A DNA stretch of 23,156 nt from Clostridiaceae bacterium (GTDB lineage: Bacteria; Bacillota; Clostridia; Oscillospirales; Acutalibacteraceae). The notes beneath the pieces are model-generated. The model saw only the letters and a program-made list of their open reading frames with translations, was not told where the DNA came from and ran no database searches. The DNA is taken from positions 1-23,156 of the forward strand of contig JAEDML010000002.1 of NCBI GenBank assembly GCA_016303035.1, read 5' to 3'. Made by a program: the position numbers and the translations under genes. Positions 12,613-21,524 of the stretch are shown in pieces (the stretch's first letter is position 1; each line of letters begins with the position of its first letter).

Positions 12613-13338
12613 TTACTTTGTAACGGCGACGACAGTTATATTATCGCCTCCGCCGTTCCTGTTTGCCAAATCCGCAAGCCTCTCGGCGGGATCGGCAGTA
12701 TCAGCACTTTTGAAAATATTATATATATCCTGCGGCTCCACAAAATTTGTAAGACCGTCGGTACATAAAAGCAATGAATCACCTTTTTTAAGCGTTACCT
12801 CGCTGAAATCGGCGGTAACCTCGCCTTCGGTTCCTATGGCTCTGGTTATAATATTTTTTCTGGGGTGGAACTTCGCCTCTTCCTGGGTCAGCTTTCCGCT
12901 TTCTATCAGAGACTGTACAACCGAATGGTCGCGGGTTATCTGCTCCGCTTTATCGCTTATAAGGTACGCCCTGCTGTCTCCGACATGAGAGATTACGGCA
13001 AAATCCTCGGTCACAACCGCCGCGACCGCCGTTGTCCCCATACCCGACAATTCGGGAGATTTAAGCGATCTGTCATAAATTATAATGTTTGCGCTTGTTA
13101 CGGCATTTTTAAGCATTCTTACAATATCGGAGCTGTCCATACCGTTCCTGTACGACCTGATAATGTAATCCGAAATATTTTTAACGGCAAGCTCGCTTGC
13201 AATATTTCCGGCATTAGCGCCGCCCATACCGTCGCACACAATAGCAAGTACGACGCCGTTTTCAAGCTGTTTTACAAAATATGCGTCCTGGTTTGAGCTG
13301 CGCACTCTGCCGATATCGGTTTTACAAAAGATCTGCAT
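12613..13338 (-). CDS. prpC: PP2C-type serine/threonine protein phosphatase (PrpC/Stp1)
   Basis: This 241-residue manganese-dependent phosphatase removes phosphate from PrkC and its targets. PPM/PP2C motifs are complete: RSSNQDAYFV with Asp18, CDGMGGANAGNIAS with Asp36 and Gly37, SHVGDSRAYLI with Asp121, CTDGLTN with Asp194, and GGGDNITVV with Asp232. These cover the metal ligands. The length is typical of bacterial stand-alone PP2C enzymes. Its ATG lies inside the end of rlmN, a 17-bp overlap, with a strong AAAGGAGGGG site there, so its synthesis is coupled to rlmN. prkC follows after 22 bp. Kinase and phosphatase adjacency is conserved in most Firmicutes. Confidence 0.95.
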   Translation of the reverse strand: MQIFCKTDIGRVRSSNQDAYFVKQLENGVVLAIVCDGMGGANAGNIASELAVKNISDYIIRSYRNGMDSSDIVRMLKNAVTSANIIIYDRSLKSPELSGMGTTAVAAVVTEDFAVISHVGDSRAYLISDKAEQITRDHSVVQSLIESGKLTQEEAKFHPRKNIITRAIGTEGEVTADFSEVTLKKGDSLLLCTDGLTNFVEPQDIYNIFKSADTADPAERLADLANRNGGGDNITVVAVTK

Positions 13339-14368
13339 TTAAAATCCCCTCCTTTTGCCTTAGCTGACCGCACGAGGCGTCTATATCCGCCCCCAAAGTC
13401 CGCCTTACCGTAGCGTTGACTCCTTTGGCAATCAGTAAATCGCGAAAATGCAGTATTTTGCCCCTGTCGGGCTTTTTGAAGCTGTTTTCCTTTACCGGGT
13501 TTGCCGGTATAAGATTTACATGGCACATAATTCCTTTAAGTCTTTCGGCAAGCTCATAAGCGCATTCGTCGCTGTCGTTTACGCCCTCTATCATAGCGTA
13601 TTCAAAGGAAATTCGCCTTGTAGTCACCCTTTGATAATCACGGCATGCCTTTAAAAGCGTGTCTATATTCCACTTTTTATTTACCCGCATAATAGAATTT
13701 CTGATTTCATCGTTAGGGGCATGAAGTGATACTGACAGCGTAATCGGAAAATTATATTCCTTCAATCTTTCGATTCCGCTTACAACGCCCGAGGTTGAAA
13801 GCGAAATATGCCGAAGTCCTATATTTATGCCGTCATCATCGGATACAAGCCTTAAAAATCTAACCGTGTTTTCAAAATTATCAAGCGGTTCGCCCATTCC
13901 CATCATAACGACATTGGAAACCCGTATATTATTATCACGCTGGGCCGCGGTTATCTGCGAAAGCATTTCCGAAGCCGTAAGACTGCGCTTAAGTCCCCCT
14001 ATCCCCGAAGCGCAGAAGCTGCAGCCCATACGGCAGCCCACCTGGGTTGAAATGCATACCGTATAACCGTGCTCATATTTCATAAGAACCGATTCAATAT
14101 ACTCGCCGTCATAAAGCTCATACAGATATTTTACGGTCTCATCAAGCTTAGAGCTTAATCTTCGTACAATTTTTACGCCTGCAATGTAACAGTTTTGATT
14201 TAGCTTATCCCTGAAAGTCTGCGGTATATTGGTCATTTCATCGAAATTTTCAACGCCCGACTGAAGCCATTTAAAAAGCTGTTTTGCCCTGAATTTCGGT
14301 TCTCCGAAATCCTTAACAAGGGAGACAAGCTCCTCGGGTGTTAAGGATTTTATATCTGTTTTTTCCAA
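13322..14368 (-). CDS. rlmN: Dual-specificity 23S rRNA/tRNA adenine-C2 methyltransferase (radical SAM)
   Basis: This is a 348-residue radical SAM enzyme that methylates C2 of A2503 in 23S rRNA and of A37 in some tRNAs, aiding peptidyl-transferase fidelity. The iron-sulfur cluster motif CRMGCSFC gives Cys112, Cys116 and Cys119. GMGEPLDNF (about 157-165) binds SAM, and Cys333 in DASCGQLR is the catalytic cysteine that carries the methyl adduct; Cys105 lies upstream. It starts with TTG (14366-14368), not ATG: GGGGGGAG stands 5 nt ahead and the N-terminus MEKTDIKSLTPEEL has the family's look, with no better start nearby. The antiporter gene at 746 uses the same type of start. It lies 19 bp after rsmB and overlaps prpC by 17 bp. 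Confidence 0.95.
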   Translation of the reverse strand: MEKTDIKSLTPEELVSLVKDFGEPKFRAKQLFKWLQSGVENFDEMTNIPQTFRDKLNQNCYIAGVKIVRRLSSKLDETVKYLYELYDGEYIESVLMKYEHGYTVCISTQVGCRMGCSFCASGIGGLKRSLTASEMLSQITAAQRDNNIRVSNVVMMGMGEPLDNFENTVRFLRLVSDDDGINIGLRHISLSTSGVVSGIERLKEYNFPITLSVSLHAPNDEIRNSIMRVNKKWNIDTLLKACRDYQRVTTRRISFEYAMIEGVNDSDECAYELAERLKGIMCHVNLIPANPVKENSFKKPDRGKILHFRDLLIAKGVNATVRRTLGADIDASCGQLRQKEGILNADLL

Positions 14369-14387
14369 GGAACTCCCCCCTTTTCTG

Positions 14388-15659
14388 TTATTCCTTTACT
14401 ATCAGCGCACAGTAAAACCCGTCTGTTTTATCTTTATGCGGCATATATGTGTGTTCATACATAAGCGAAAATCCGCTATGGCTTGAAAGAAACCTTGCGG
14501 TAATATTCTCATTCTCGGATTTGTTCAGCGTGCAGGTGGAATAAAGCAGCCGCGCGCCGTTTTTAAGATATTTTGAAGCATTGCAAAGAATTGCATACTG
14601 TAATTGGTTGAGAGAGGTTAAATCTTCATAAGGTTTATACTTTATTTCGGGTTTTCGGCGTATAACGCCGAGTCCCGAACACGGAACATCGCATAGCACA
14701 AGGTCAAATTGTCCTAATTCCGGGTTATAAACGGCGGAGTCCGCCGTTTTGGTTTTAATAATATCAAGTCCCAGCCGTTTTGCACCGTCGGCAATAAGCC
14801 CTGTGCGATGCTCGTAAATATCGCAGGCGATAATTTCACCCTTGTTTTCCATAAGCTCCGCCATTGTAAAGCTCTTGCCGCCGGGCGCCGCGCACATATC
14901 AAGCACCCTGTCAAAGGGTCTTGGCGAAAGCACGCCGACCGCGGTTTGGGAAGCGGTATCCTGAATATGAAAAAAGCCTTTTTTATATAAAGTGTTTTCG
15001 CCGATATTGATACCGCCGCTTATTTCAAGCGCGTTTTCAATATCACATTCAATACAGTCTATATTCTGCTTTAAAAGCTCTGTCTTTAAATCTTCCGCCG
15101 AAATTTTAAGATTGTTTACCCTAAGCGTTGTCGGCGGCGCTTTAAGACTTTCCTTTAAAAGCTCAACCGCACATTCGGTGCCGTAATCCCTTATAAAACC
15201 TTTTATTATACGCTCGGGGCAGGAAAACCTTACAGAAAGCTCAAATGGCGAATCGCCCTTAGGCAATTCTATGGGATTTCGCAAGGCCGCACGAAGCACA
15301 GCGTTTACAAAGCCTGCGTTCCGACTTTCCTTTGAATGTTTTATAAGCTTTACCGACTCGTTAACAGCGGCGCTTTGCGGTATACGGTCCATAAACATTA
15401 TCTGGTAAAGTCCCGACCTTAGTACCTGCTTGGTATAAGGCGCCGTCTTTTCAAAGGGAGCCTTCATAAGAGCGTTTAGCACATAATCAAGCGTTATTCT
15501 TCGGTCAAGCACGCCGTAAAATATTGCCGAGGCAAGCGACTTTTCTTCGTTTGAAGCGTCGCTGCCGTGAAAAATATTATTAAGGGTTATATTTGAATAC
15601 GCCGTATCGTTTTCTACCTTTAGAAGCGCCGAAACGGCAAGCCTTCTCGCATTCGCCAT
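14388..15659 (-). CDS. rsmB: 16S rRNA (cytosine-967-C5)-methyltransferase
   Basis: This is a 423-residue SAM-dependent RNA methyltransferase that makes m5C967 in 16S rRNA. The N-terminal NusB-like RNA-binding domain spans about 1-130. The catalytic Rossmann domain has the SAM loop LDMCAAPGGKSF (about 253-264), the motif IV cysteine Cys327 in CDVPCSGLGVIRRKPEI and the motif VI catalytic Cys376 in YSTCTLNKSENE. Both cysteines of the m5C mechanism are present. The ATG lies 2 bp after the fmt stop, and the order def-fmt-rsmB is widely conserved across bacteria. rlmN follows after 19 bp. Confidence 0.95.
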   Translation of the reverse strand: MANARRLAVSALLKVENDTAYSNITLNNIFHGSDASNEEKSLASAIFYGVLDRRITLDYVLNALMKAPFEKTAPYTKQVLRSGLYQIMFMDRIPQSAAVNESVKLIKHSKESRNAGFVNAVLRAALRNPIELPKGDSPFELSVRFSCPERIIKGFIRDYGTECAVELLKESLKAPPTTLRVNNLKISAEDLKTELLKQNIDCIECDIENALEISGGINIGENTLYKKGFFHIQDTASQTAVGVLSPRPFDRVLDMCAAPGGKSFTMAELMENKGEIIACDIYEHRTGLIADGAKRLGLDIIKTKTADSAVYNPELGQFDLVLCDVPCSGLGVIRRKPEIKYKPYEDLTSLNQLQYAILCNASKYLKNGARLLYSTCTLNKSENENITARFLSSHSGFSLMYEHTYMPHKDKTDGFYCALIVKE

Positions 15660-15661
15660 TC

Positions 15662-16591
15662 TTACCCCTCTATAACCGTACCGGGTTCTATTTTATTTCC
15701 GCACAGCATCTGCTTTGATGTCATTACTCTGCCGCCCTCGGGCTGAACCTCAAGAAGCCGAAGCGTTGTACCGCCGCCGCAGGCAATGACAAGCTCATCA
15801 TCCGCCTTTACTACGGTTCCGGCGGGTTTATCGGTCGCCGCTCCAACCCTTGAAGCTATAACCTTTATACGCTTACCCGAAAGCTCAAAAAAGGCACACG
15901 GCCATGAATAATACCCTCTTACCGCGTTGTGAAGCTCATCGGCGGTTTTATTAAAATCAAGCCTTGCCATTTCCTTTTTTATTATCGGCGCGTAGCTTGC
16001 GCCGTCGCTCGGCTGTGGGCGGGATTTAATTGTACCCTTTTCTATTTTGTTAAGCGTTAAAACTGTCAGCTCTGCGCTGATTATCGAAAGTCTGTAAAAA
16101 AGCTGTTCTGCCGTTTCTTCGGGCTTTATGTCAACCGAAACGGTTTCAAGAATATCGCCGGTGTCCATTCCCTCGTCCATATACATTGTGGTTACGCCCG
16201 TAACGCTCTCGCCGTTTACAATCGCCCACTGTATTGGCGAAGCACCGCGGTACTTAGGCAACAGAGAGGCGTGCGCGTTAACGCACCCGAAACGCGGAAT
16301 ATCAAGTATTTCTTTAGGAAGAATTTTTCCGTATGCGACAACGACAATTATATCGGGATTAAGTTCCTTTAATATTTCCGTAGCGGCGCCGTCCCTTAGT
16401 GTCTCCGGTTGAAACACGGTAAGAGAGTTTTCCTCTGCACACACCTTTACGGGCGGAGGCGTAAGAACGCGCTTTCTGCCGACAGGCTTATCAGGCTGGC
16501 AGAAAACCGCGCATATATCATGCCCTGCCGAAATCATCGCTTTAAGCGTTGCGGCGGCATAGTCCGGTGTACCCATAAATACTGCTCTCAT
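15662..16591 (-). CDS. fmt: Methionyl-tRNA formyltransferase
   Basis: This is a 309-residue enzyme that formylates Met-tRNA(fMet) with 10-formyl-tetrahydrofolate before translation starts. The N-terminal formyltransferase domain opens with VFMGTPDYAAATL. Its catalytic residues are Asn105 and His107 in NAHASLLPKYRGASPI and Asp143 in MDEGMDTGDIL. The C-terminal OB-fold (about 205-309) binds tRNA, and YYSWPCAFF matches its usual beginning. Full length, no defects seen. It sits between def, which removes the formyl group later, and rsmB, with gaps of 22 and 2 bp. Confidence 0.96.
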   Translation of the reverse strand: MRAVFMGTPDYAAATLKAMISAGHDICAVFCQPDKPVGRKRVLTPPPVKVCAEENSLTVFQPETLRDGAATEILKELNPDIIVVVAYGKILPKEILDIPRFGCVNAHASLLPKYRGASPIQWAIVNGESVTGVTTMYMDEGMDTGDILETVSVDIKPEETAEQLFYRLSIISAELTVLTLNKIEKGTIKSRPQPSDGASYAPIIKKEMARLDFNKTADELHNAVRGYYSWPCAFFELSGKRIKVIASRVGAATDKPAGTVVKADDELVIACGGGTTLRLLEVQPEGGRVMTSKQMLCGNKIEPGTVIEG

Positions 16592-16613
16592 AATCCTGCT
16601 ACCTCCGTCGGGG

Positions 16614-17063
16614 TTACCGTGATTCCTTTTCCGTTTTATCTATATAAAGCACCCCGTCAAGATGATCAATCTCGTGACAGCAAGCACGCGCCTTAAAGCC
16701 CTCAACCGTAACGGTAAAGGTATTGCCGTTTCTGTCCTGCGCGCGCACGGTAATCTTTTCGGGTCTTTTTACCATACCGTATTCTCCGGGTATAGAAAGA
16801 CAGCCCTCTTCGCCGACCTGCTCGCCGTCGGTTTCCAAAATTACGGGATTTATAAGCTCAAGCAGACCGTCTCCCACATCAACCACACAGTACCTGCGCA
16901 AAATACCTATCTGCGGCGCGGCAAGCCCGACTCCTTCGGCCCTGTACATAGTCTCCGCCATATCGTCCAATACGGTGTGAAGCCTATCGTCAAAGTTAAG
17001 CTGGGTTCGGCAAACTTTTCTTAAAATATCATCGCCGATTTTTACAATATTTCTAATAGCCAT
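16614..17063 (-). CDS. def: Peptide deformylase
   Basis: This 149-residue metalloenzyme removes the formyl group from the first methionine of nascent proteins. The three family motifs are intact: GVGLAAPQ (44-51), EGCLS (86-90) with metal ligand Cys88, and HEIDHLDG (130-137) with ligands His130 and His134 and general base Glu131. The length of about 150 and the lack of an insertion place it with the type 1 or short clostridial forms rather than the longer type 2 Bacillus enzyme. It is 28 bp downstream of priA and 22 bp upstream of fmt. Confidence 0.96.
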   Translation of the reverse strand: MAIRNIVKIGDDILRKVCRTQLNFDDRLHTVLDDMAETMYRAEGVGLAAPQIGILRRYCVVDVGDGLLELINPVILETDGEQVGEEGCLSIPGEYGMVKRPEKITVRAQDRNGNTFTVTVEGFKARACCHEIDHLDGVLYIDKTEKESR

Positions 17064-17091
17064 TTTATTTCTCCGTTTAATCAGAAAGCAA

Positions 17092-19515
17092 TTAAATAAT
17101 GCTTTCAGGATTTATGTCAACCGAAACAGATGTATCGCCGGTTGTTTTAATCTTAATACACTCTCTTAACATATCGCGAAAACGCCTATTATTCTTGCAT
17201 TTTATTATCGCTCGGTATCGGTATCGGTTATTTACACGCGGAACCGATGCGGGCGACGGGCCCAAAATAATCAGTTTAATATCGGAATATTCCGTATTTA
17301 GCATTTCCTTAATTTTACCGAAAATGCTTTTTATGGTATTTTCAGCCGTTTCTTTGCTTGATGAAAAGGCGCTTACAACACATATATCGCAGTAGGGCGG
17401 ATAAATCATAAGCTTTCTTGTGAGTATCTCTTCATTGTAAAAGCCCTCGTAATCCTGCTTCTTTGCGAGCTCGATAATGTTGCTTTCGGGATTGACGGTC
17501 TGAATTATCGCTGTACCCGAATTCTCACCTCGTCCTGCTCTGCCGACAACCTGTGTAAGCAGCGAAAATGTGCGTTCAAAGCTTCTGAAATCCTCGCTGT
17601 ACATAGCCTGATCCGCACCTATTACACCTACGAGGGTGACATTGGGAAAATCAAGCCCCTTCGCAACCATTTGAGTACCGAGCATTATATCGTACTCGCC
17701 GTTTGAAAACGCCGAAAGATATTTTGAGTAGGAATCTCTTGTCATGGTGCTGTCGGCGTCAAGCCGCAGTATGCGCGCTTTCGGGAAGAGCGTTTGAAGC
17801 TCCTCTGCGACCTTTTGCGTACCGATTCCCATATATTTCATATGCTCGCCCGAGCAGTTAGGGCATTTGTGAGTAGCTTTTTCGGAGTATCCGCAGTAGT
17901 GGCACATAAGTCTGCCGTTTGCGGAATGATATGTAAGCGAAACGCTGCAATTAGGACAGGTAGAGACATAACCGCAGTCGGGGCAGGAAATATAGGTGTT
18001 ATGCCCTCTTCGGTTAAGCAGCAAAATTGCCTGATTTCCCGATTTAAGCGTCTCCTGCGTCTTTTCGTAAAGCAGGCGGCTTATAGAAGAGGAATTACCG
18101 GAAAGTATTTCCTTTTTCATATCAACCGTTTCCACTTTGGGAAGCGAGGCGGAGCCGTACCTTTTTGTAAGTTTATAAAGCGAATATCTGCCCGACAGCG
18201 CCGCAGTATAGCTTTCAACCGACGGTGTAGCCGAAGCAAGACAAAGCAGTGAATTGTGATATGAAGCACGGAATTTTGCAATGTCCCTTGCGTGGAACTT
18301 AGGATTTTTTTCGGATTTATAGGTATGCTCCTGCTCCTCGTCCATAATTATGAGTCCGAGGTTTTCAAAGGGAGCGAAAACGGCGCTTCTGGTTCCTATT
18401 GCAATAAGCGCGTCGCCGTTTTTAACGCGCTTCCATTCGTCCATACGCTGACCGGCAGACATCGCGCTGTGAAAAACCGCGATTTTATTGCCGTAACGGC
18501 GGCTGAAAAGGTTGATAATCTGCGGTGTAAGGGCAATTTCGGGCACCATTATAATAACGCCTTTGCCCATATCTGAAACAGCGTCGGCAAGCTTTAAAAA
18601 AACCTGCGTTTTGCCGGACCCCGTAACGCCGTAAAGAAGTGATACAGAGGGTTTTCCGGATTTTATTTGTTCAAGCATACCGTCAAACGCTTTTTGCTGT
18701 TCATCGGTAAGCAGGATTTCATCGCGCACGGCAGGACTGCAATTTCGGCAAGGCGTTCTGAAAACCTCTTTTTCAAAGGAGGTTAATACTCCTTTTTTAA
18801 TAAGAGCGTTTATTACCGATACGCCCACGCCCGTGAAATAGCAGGCTTCCTTTATGCTTACGCTTACAGTGTCTCTTATTACCTCGGATACCTCGCGCTG
18901 ACGGGGGGTAAGCTTTATGCCGTCAAGCTCCTCGGGACTTATTGCAAGCCGCACCCATTTCTGCGCGGCGTCCCCCATTTTTCTTACCGGAGAGCAGTTT
19001 TTAAAAACCGCTTCCTTTTCTGCAAGGGACGCAAGCACCGATTCGTCAAGAGAAAGCTCACGCAGGATTTTGGGCGCTGAAATCTCGCCCTTTGACCTTA
19101 TTAACGCAAGGGCGCGCGCCTCATCCTCAGAGAGCAGCGTTTCCGACGCAAATTCCTTATTTGCGGAATAATAATCGGTAAGCTTGTAGCAGATTCCGGC
19201 AGGAAGCATAGCATGAACCGCGTCAGACCGGGTGCAGAAAATGTGCTCGTTTAAATAGTCGCACATTTTAAGCATTTCATCGTTCAGCACCGGCTCGCTG
19301 TCGGTAACCGAAATAACGGATTTTAAAGAATCCGTATCGCCCTCGGTTACCTCCACTATCATACACTGTTTTTTTAAGTTACCGCGTCCGAACGGAACAA
19401 CGGCGCGCATTCCGGCACAGGCGGAGTAAAACTCCGGCGTAAGAGCGTAGGAATACTGCCTGTCAAAAGCAAAGGCAGCACCGTCCAGCACAACTTTTGC
19501 AATTTTACCGTTCAT
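17092..19515 (-). CDS. priA: Primosomal replication restart helicase PriA
   Basis: This is an 807-residue 3'-5' superfamily 2 DNA helicase that recognises stalled or repaired forks and reloads the replisome. The N-terminal 3'BD and winged-helix region (about 1-260) leads to Walker A GVTGSGKT (296-303) and the DEEQEH box (392-397). A helicase-embedded zinc region follows with eight cysteines, Cys511, 514, 520, 523, 538, 541, 551 and 554, which bind two zinc ions. The conserved GTQMVAKGLDFPNVTLVGV and QVVGRAGRG motifs follow, then a C-terminal domain. It is of full length for Firmicutes. It lies 21 bp after rpoZ; in Bacillus a coaBC gene stands between the two and is missing here. Confidence 0.97.
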   Translation of the reverse strand: MNGKIAKVVLDGAAFAFDRQYSYALTPEFYSACAGMRAVVPFGRGNLKKQCMIVEVTEGDTDSLKSVISVTDSEPVLNDEMLKMCDYLNEHIFCTRSDAVHAMLPAGICYKLTDYYSANKEFASETLLSEDEARALALIRSKGEISAPKILRELSLDESVLASLAEKEAVFKNCSPVRKMGDAAQKWVRLAISPEELDGIKLTPRQREVSEVIRDTVSVSIKEACYFTGVGVSVINALIKKGVLTSFEKEVFRTPCRNCSPAVRDEILLTDEQQKAFDGMLEQIKSGKPSVSLLYGVTGSGKTQVFLKLADAVSDMGKGVIIMVPEIALTPQIINLFSRRYGNKIAVFHSAMSAGQRMDEWKRVKNGDALIAIGTRSAVFAPFENLGLIIMDEEQEHTYKSEKNPKFHARDIAKFRASYHNSLLCLASATPSVESYTAALSGRYSLYKLTKRYGSASLPKVETVDMKKEILSGNSSSISRLLYEKTQETLKSGNQAILLLNRRGHNTYISCPDCGYVSTCPNCSVSLTYHSANGRLMCHYCGYSEKATHKCPNCSGEHMKYMGIGTQKVAEELQTLFPKARILRLDADSTMTRDSYSKYLSAFSNGEYDIMLGTQMVAKGLDFPNVTLVGVIGADQAMYSEDFRSFERTFSLLTQVVGRAGRGENSGTAIIQTVNPESNIIELAKKQDYEGFYNEEILTRKLMIYPPYCDICVVSAFSSSKETAENTIKSIFGKIKEMLNTEYSDIKLIILGPSPASVPRVNNRYRYRAIIKCKNNRRFRDMLRECIKIKTTGDTSVSVDINPESII

Positions 19516-19536
19516 ATGCCTCCCCCAGAGCAGACT

Positions 19537-19719
19537 TTAATTATCGTTTATCTCTGCCGCAAGCTTGTCAATGGCAACGCTTACCGGCTTTTCGGTAAGA
19601 ATCTCGCCTGCTTCCTCGGCAACATGAGAAACCTCGCGGGCGCAGTGCGCAACATCCATTACAAGACGGTAACGGTTTTTGTAATTTTTAATAAGTTTTC
19701 CGATATTCGGATTCAGCAT
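19537..19719 (-). CDS. rpoZ: DNA-directed RNA polymerase omega subunit
   Basis: This is a 60-residue subunit that helps the beta-prime subunit fold and assemble into RNA polymerase. MLNPNIGKLIKNYKNRYRLV resembles the omega N-terminus, and DVAHCAREVSHVAEE is the helix that corresponds to the AKRAREL-type segment that latches onto beta-prime; usually it reads more basic. The later EKPVSVAIDKLAAEI is the C-terminal helix. The length is at the short end for Firmicutes (about 60-70). Its start overlaps the gmk stop by 7 bp, a place conserved from Bacillus to Clostridia, which strengthens the call for a protein this short and divergent. Confidence 0.88.
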   Translation of the reverse strand: MLNPNIGKLIKNYKNRYRLVMDVAHCAREVSHVAEEAGEILTEKPVSVAIDKLAAEINDN

Positions 19720-20321
19720 TTTTTAAGCACCTCTTCAATAATATAGCTTTTTCGTTCCGTTTTTAAGCGCTGGCTTAAAATAACGGACATTATATCGTTA
19801 ACAGCAGTATCAATATCGTCGTTTACAACGATATAATCATACTCTGATGCACGCCTTATTTCACCGAGTGCGCTGTTCATTCTCCTGTCTATAAGTTCTT
19901 CTGTCTCGGTTCCTCTGCCGCTTAGTCTCGCTTTAAGCTCCTCATAGGACGGCGGCATTATAAATATGCTTACCGCGTCGGTCAGTTTTTCCCTTATCTG
20001 AGCCGCGCCGTTAACATCGACCTCTATTATCATATCGCACCCGTCCTCAATAGCCTTTACGACCGGCGCTTTGGGCGTACCGTAATAGTTGCCGACATAG
20101 GTATTGTATTCAAGCAGCTCGCCGTTATTTATCATATCCTCGAATTTTTCACGGGTTATAAAATTATATTTCTCGCCCTGATTTTCGCCCTCGCGCATTC
20201 CTCTCGTAATTGAGGAGATAGAAAAGCGAAGCTCGGGAAGCTTTTCAAGCAGCCGCACAATAAGCGTATCCTTGCCGGAGCCCGAAGGCCCCGAGATAAT
20301 GAAAACTCCGCCCTTATTCAT
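19713..20321 (-). CDS. gmk: Guanylate kinase
   Basis: This 202-residue enzyme converts GMP (or dGMP) and ATP to GDP, needed for GTP and (p)ppGpp pools. The P-loop is SGPSGSGKDT (10-19), and the GMP-binding segment is TRGMREGENQGEKYNFI (about 39-55), with the catalytic arginines of the family. An in-frame ATG further upstream would give 220 residues; I chose the ATG at 20321 because MNKGGVFIISGPSG is the normal N-terminus and a purine-rich GAGGAGGAAGAG lies just ahead. That purine run is also the codons of the acidic C-terminal tail of the upstream RemA-like gene, which overlaps gmk by 8 bp. It overlaps rpoZ by 7 bp at its other end. Confidence 0.95.
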   Translation of the reverse strand: MNKGGVFIISGPSGSGKDTLIVRLLEKLPELRFSISSITRGMREGENQGEKYNFITREKFEDMINNGELLEYNTYVGNYYGTPKAPVVKAIEDGCDMIIEVDVNGAAQIREKLTDAVSIFIMPPSYEELKARLSGRGTETEELIDRRMNSALGEIRRASEYDYIVVNDDIDTAVNDIMSVILSQRLKTERKSYIIEEVLKKC

Positions 20322-20586
20322 CCTCTTCCTCCTCATCGTCAATAGCCTCATCATCCTCGGTAATTCGGTTCGCAACCGTCTCGGACTGAAGATATGTGAG
20401 AATTATATGGTCGCTGTCGGTAATAATGACGGCGCGGGTTCTGCGGCCGTGGGTCGCGTCTATGAGCGTTCCCCTCTCCTTAGCATCCTGAATTATGCGC
20501 TTTATAGGCGCAGATTCGGGGCTTACAATAGCAATCATACGGTTTGCGGAAACCATATTTCCGAACCCGATATTAACAAGCTTCAT
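20314..20586 (-). CDS. remA: RemA/YlzA-like DNA-binding regulator (DUF370 family)
   Basis: This is a 90-residue protein whose core, MKLVNIGFGNMVSANRMIAI followed by VSPESAPIKRIIQDAKERGTL, matches the DUF370 family closely. Bacillus RemA forms ring-like oligomers that bind DNA through a conserved arginine face and activates matrix and osmoprotection genes. ATHGRRTRAVIITDSDHIIL (about 44-63) holds that arginine-rich loop. An unusual acidic tail (EDDEAIDDEEEEDE) is added at the C-terminus. It stands between yicC (15 bp upstream) and gmk (8-bp overlap), the standard Firmicutes order. Its targets cannot be told from this window, though the cpsC-cpsD module here would be one place to look. Confidence 0.9.
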   Translation of the reverse strand: MKLVNIGFGNMVSANRMIAIVSPESAPIKRIIQDAKERGTLIDATHGRRTRAVIITDSDHIILTYLQSETVANRITEDDEAIDDEEEEDE

Positions 20587-20601
20587 AAACTTTCACTCTG
20601 C

Positions 20602-21480
20602 CTATTCTATATTTTGAATTTGCTCGCGGATTTTTTCTATTTCCGCCTTTATATCTACAACGGTATGCGCAATTTCAATATCCTGTGCCTTAGAGCCTAT
20701 GGTATTAGCCTCCCTGTTCATTTCCTGAACTATAAAGTCAAGCTTTCTGCCGACGGCTCCGCCGTTATCGAGCAATGCGCAGAGCTGGCTTATATGACTG
20801 CGCAGTCTCACCGTTTCTTCATCAACGGCAACCTTATCCGCAAATACGGCGGTCTCGGTAATCAGCCGCTGCTCATCGACCGCAGTGTCCCCTATCAGCT
20901 CCCGTATTTTCTGTTCGATACGCTCACGGTATTCCTTAACGGTCTTGGGAGAGCGCGCCTCGATAAAAGCGACCTTTTCAAGAATTAAATCCGTGCGTTT
21001 TTTAACATCGTCGGCAAGGCGTTCACCCTCTGCCGTACGCATTTTAATAAAACTGTCAAGCGCGCTCTGCGCAACCTGCAAAACGGCGGCGATAACCGTA
21101 TCGTCATCCGCGGTGTTTTGGGTTACTTTGAATATGCCGGGCACCGACATAAGAGACGATACCTTTACATCATTCTTTATACGGTATTCGCGCGCAAGTC
21201 TGCCAAGCGCTTTCATATATGCGTCGGCAAGGCCGCGGTCGATTTCAACAACCGTACCGCTCTGCGTATTATCCGCCACCGTAACAGAAACCTCCGCCTT
21301 GCCCCTTACTATGCTCTTGCCGCAAAAGGTTTTCAGCTTTTCATCAAGAAACTGGTATGCCCTTGGAACGCGGGAAGAAAATTCAAAAAATCTATGATTG
21401 ACAGATTTAATTTCAACGGTAATGTCAAGTCCCGAAACCGTCTCTTTCGCCCTGCCGAAGCCGGTCATACTGCAAACCAT
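20602..21480 (-). CDS. yicC: YicC/YloC family endoribonuclease
   Basis: This is a 292-residue cytoplasmic protein with an N-terminal YicC domain starting MVCSMTGFGRAKE (near-invariant SMTGFGR) and EIKSVNHRFFE. The C-terminal DUF1732 domain has FIVQEMNREANTIGSKAQDI followed by EIAHTVVDIKAEIEKIREQI, the most conserved part. E. coli YicC is an endoribonuclease that acts on some small RNAs such as RyhB together with PNPase; the clostridial role is not established. It is the first gene of the long operon, with its own consensus promoter 45 bp upstream and GGAAGTGA as ribosome binding site. Confidence 0.95.
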   Translation of the reverse strand: MVCSMTGFGRAKETVSGLDITVEIKSVNHRFFEFSSRVPRAYQFLDEKLKTFCGKSIVRGKAEVSVTVADNTQSGTVVEIDRGLADAYMKALGRLAREYRIKNDVKVSSLMSVPGIFKVTQNTADDDTVIAAVLQVAQSALDSFIKMRTAEGERLADDVKKRTDLILEKVAFIEARSPKTVKEYRERIEQKIRELIGDTAVDEQRLITETAVFADKVAVDEETVRLRSHISQLCALLDNGGAVGRKLDFIVQEMNREANTIGSKAQDIEIAHTVVDIKAEIEKIREQIQNIE

Positions 21481-21524
21481 TATTTATCACTTCCGAAAAA
21501 CAATACTCCATAATAATTCATATT

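Noticed and set aside
20322..20375. Longer gmk start giving 220 residues
   Set aside because: The extra residues come from the overlapping RemA-like gene; the normal N-terminus begins at 20321.
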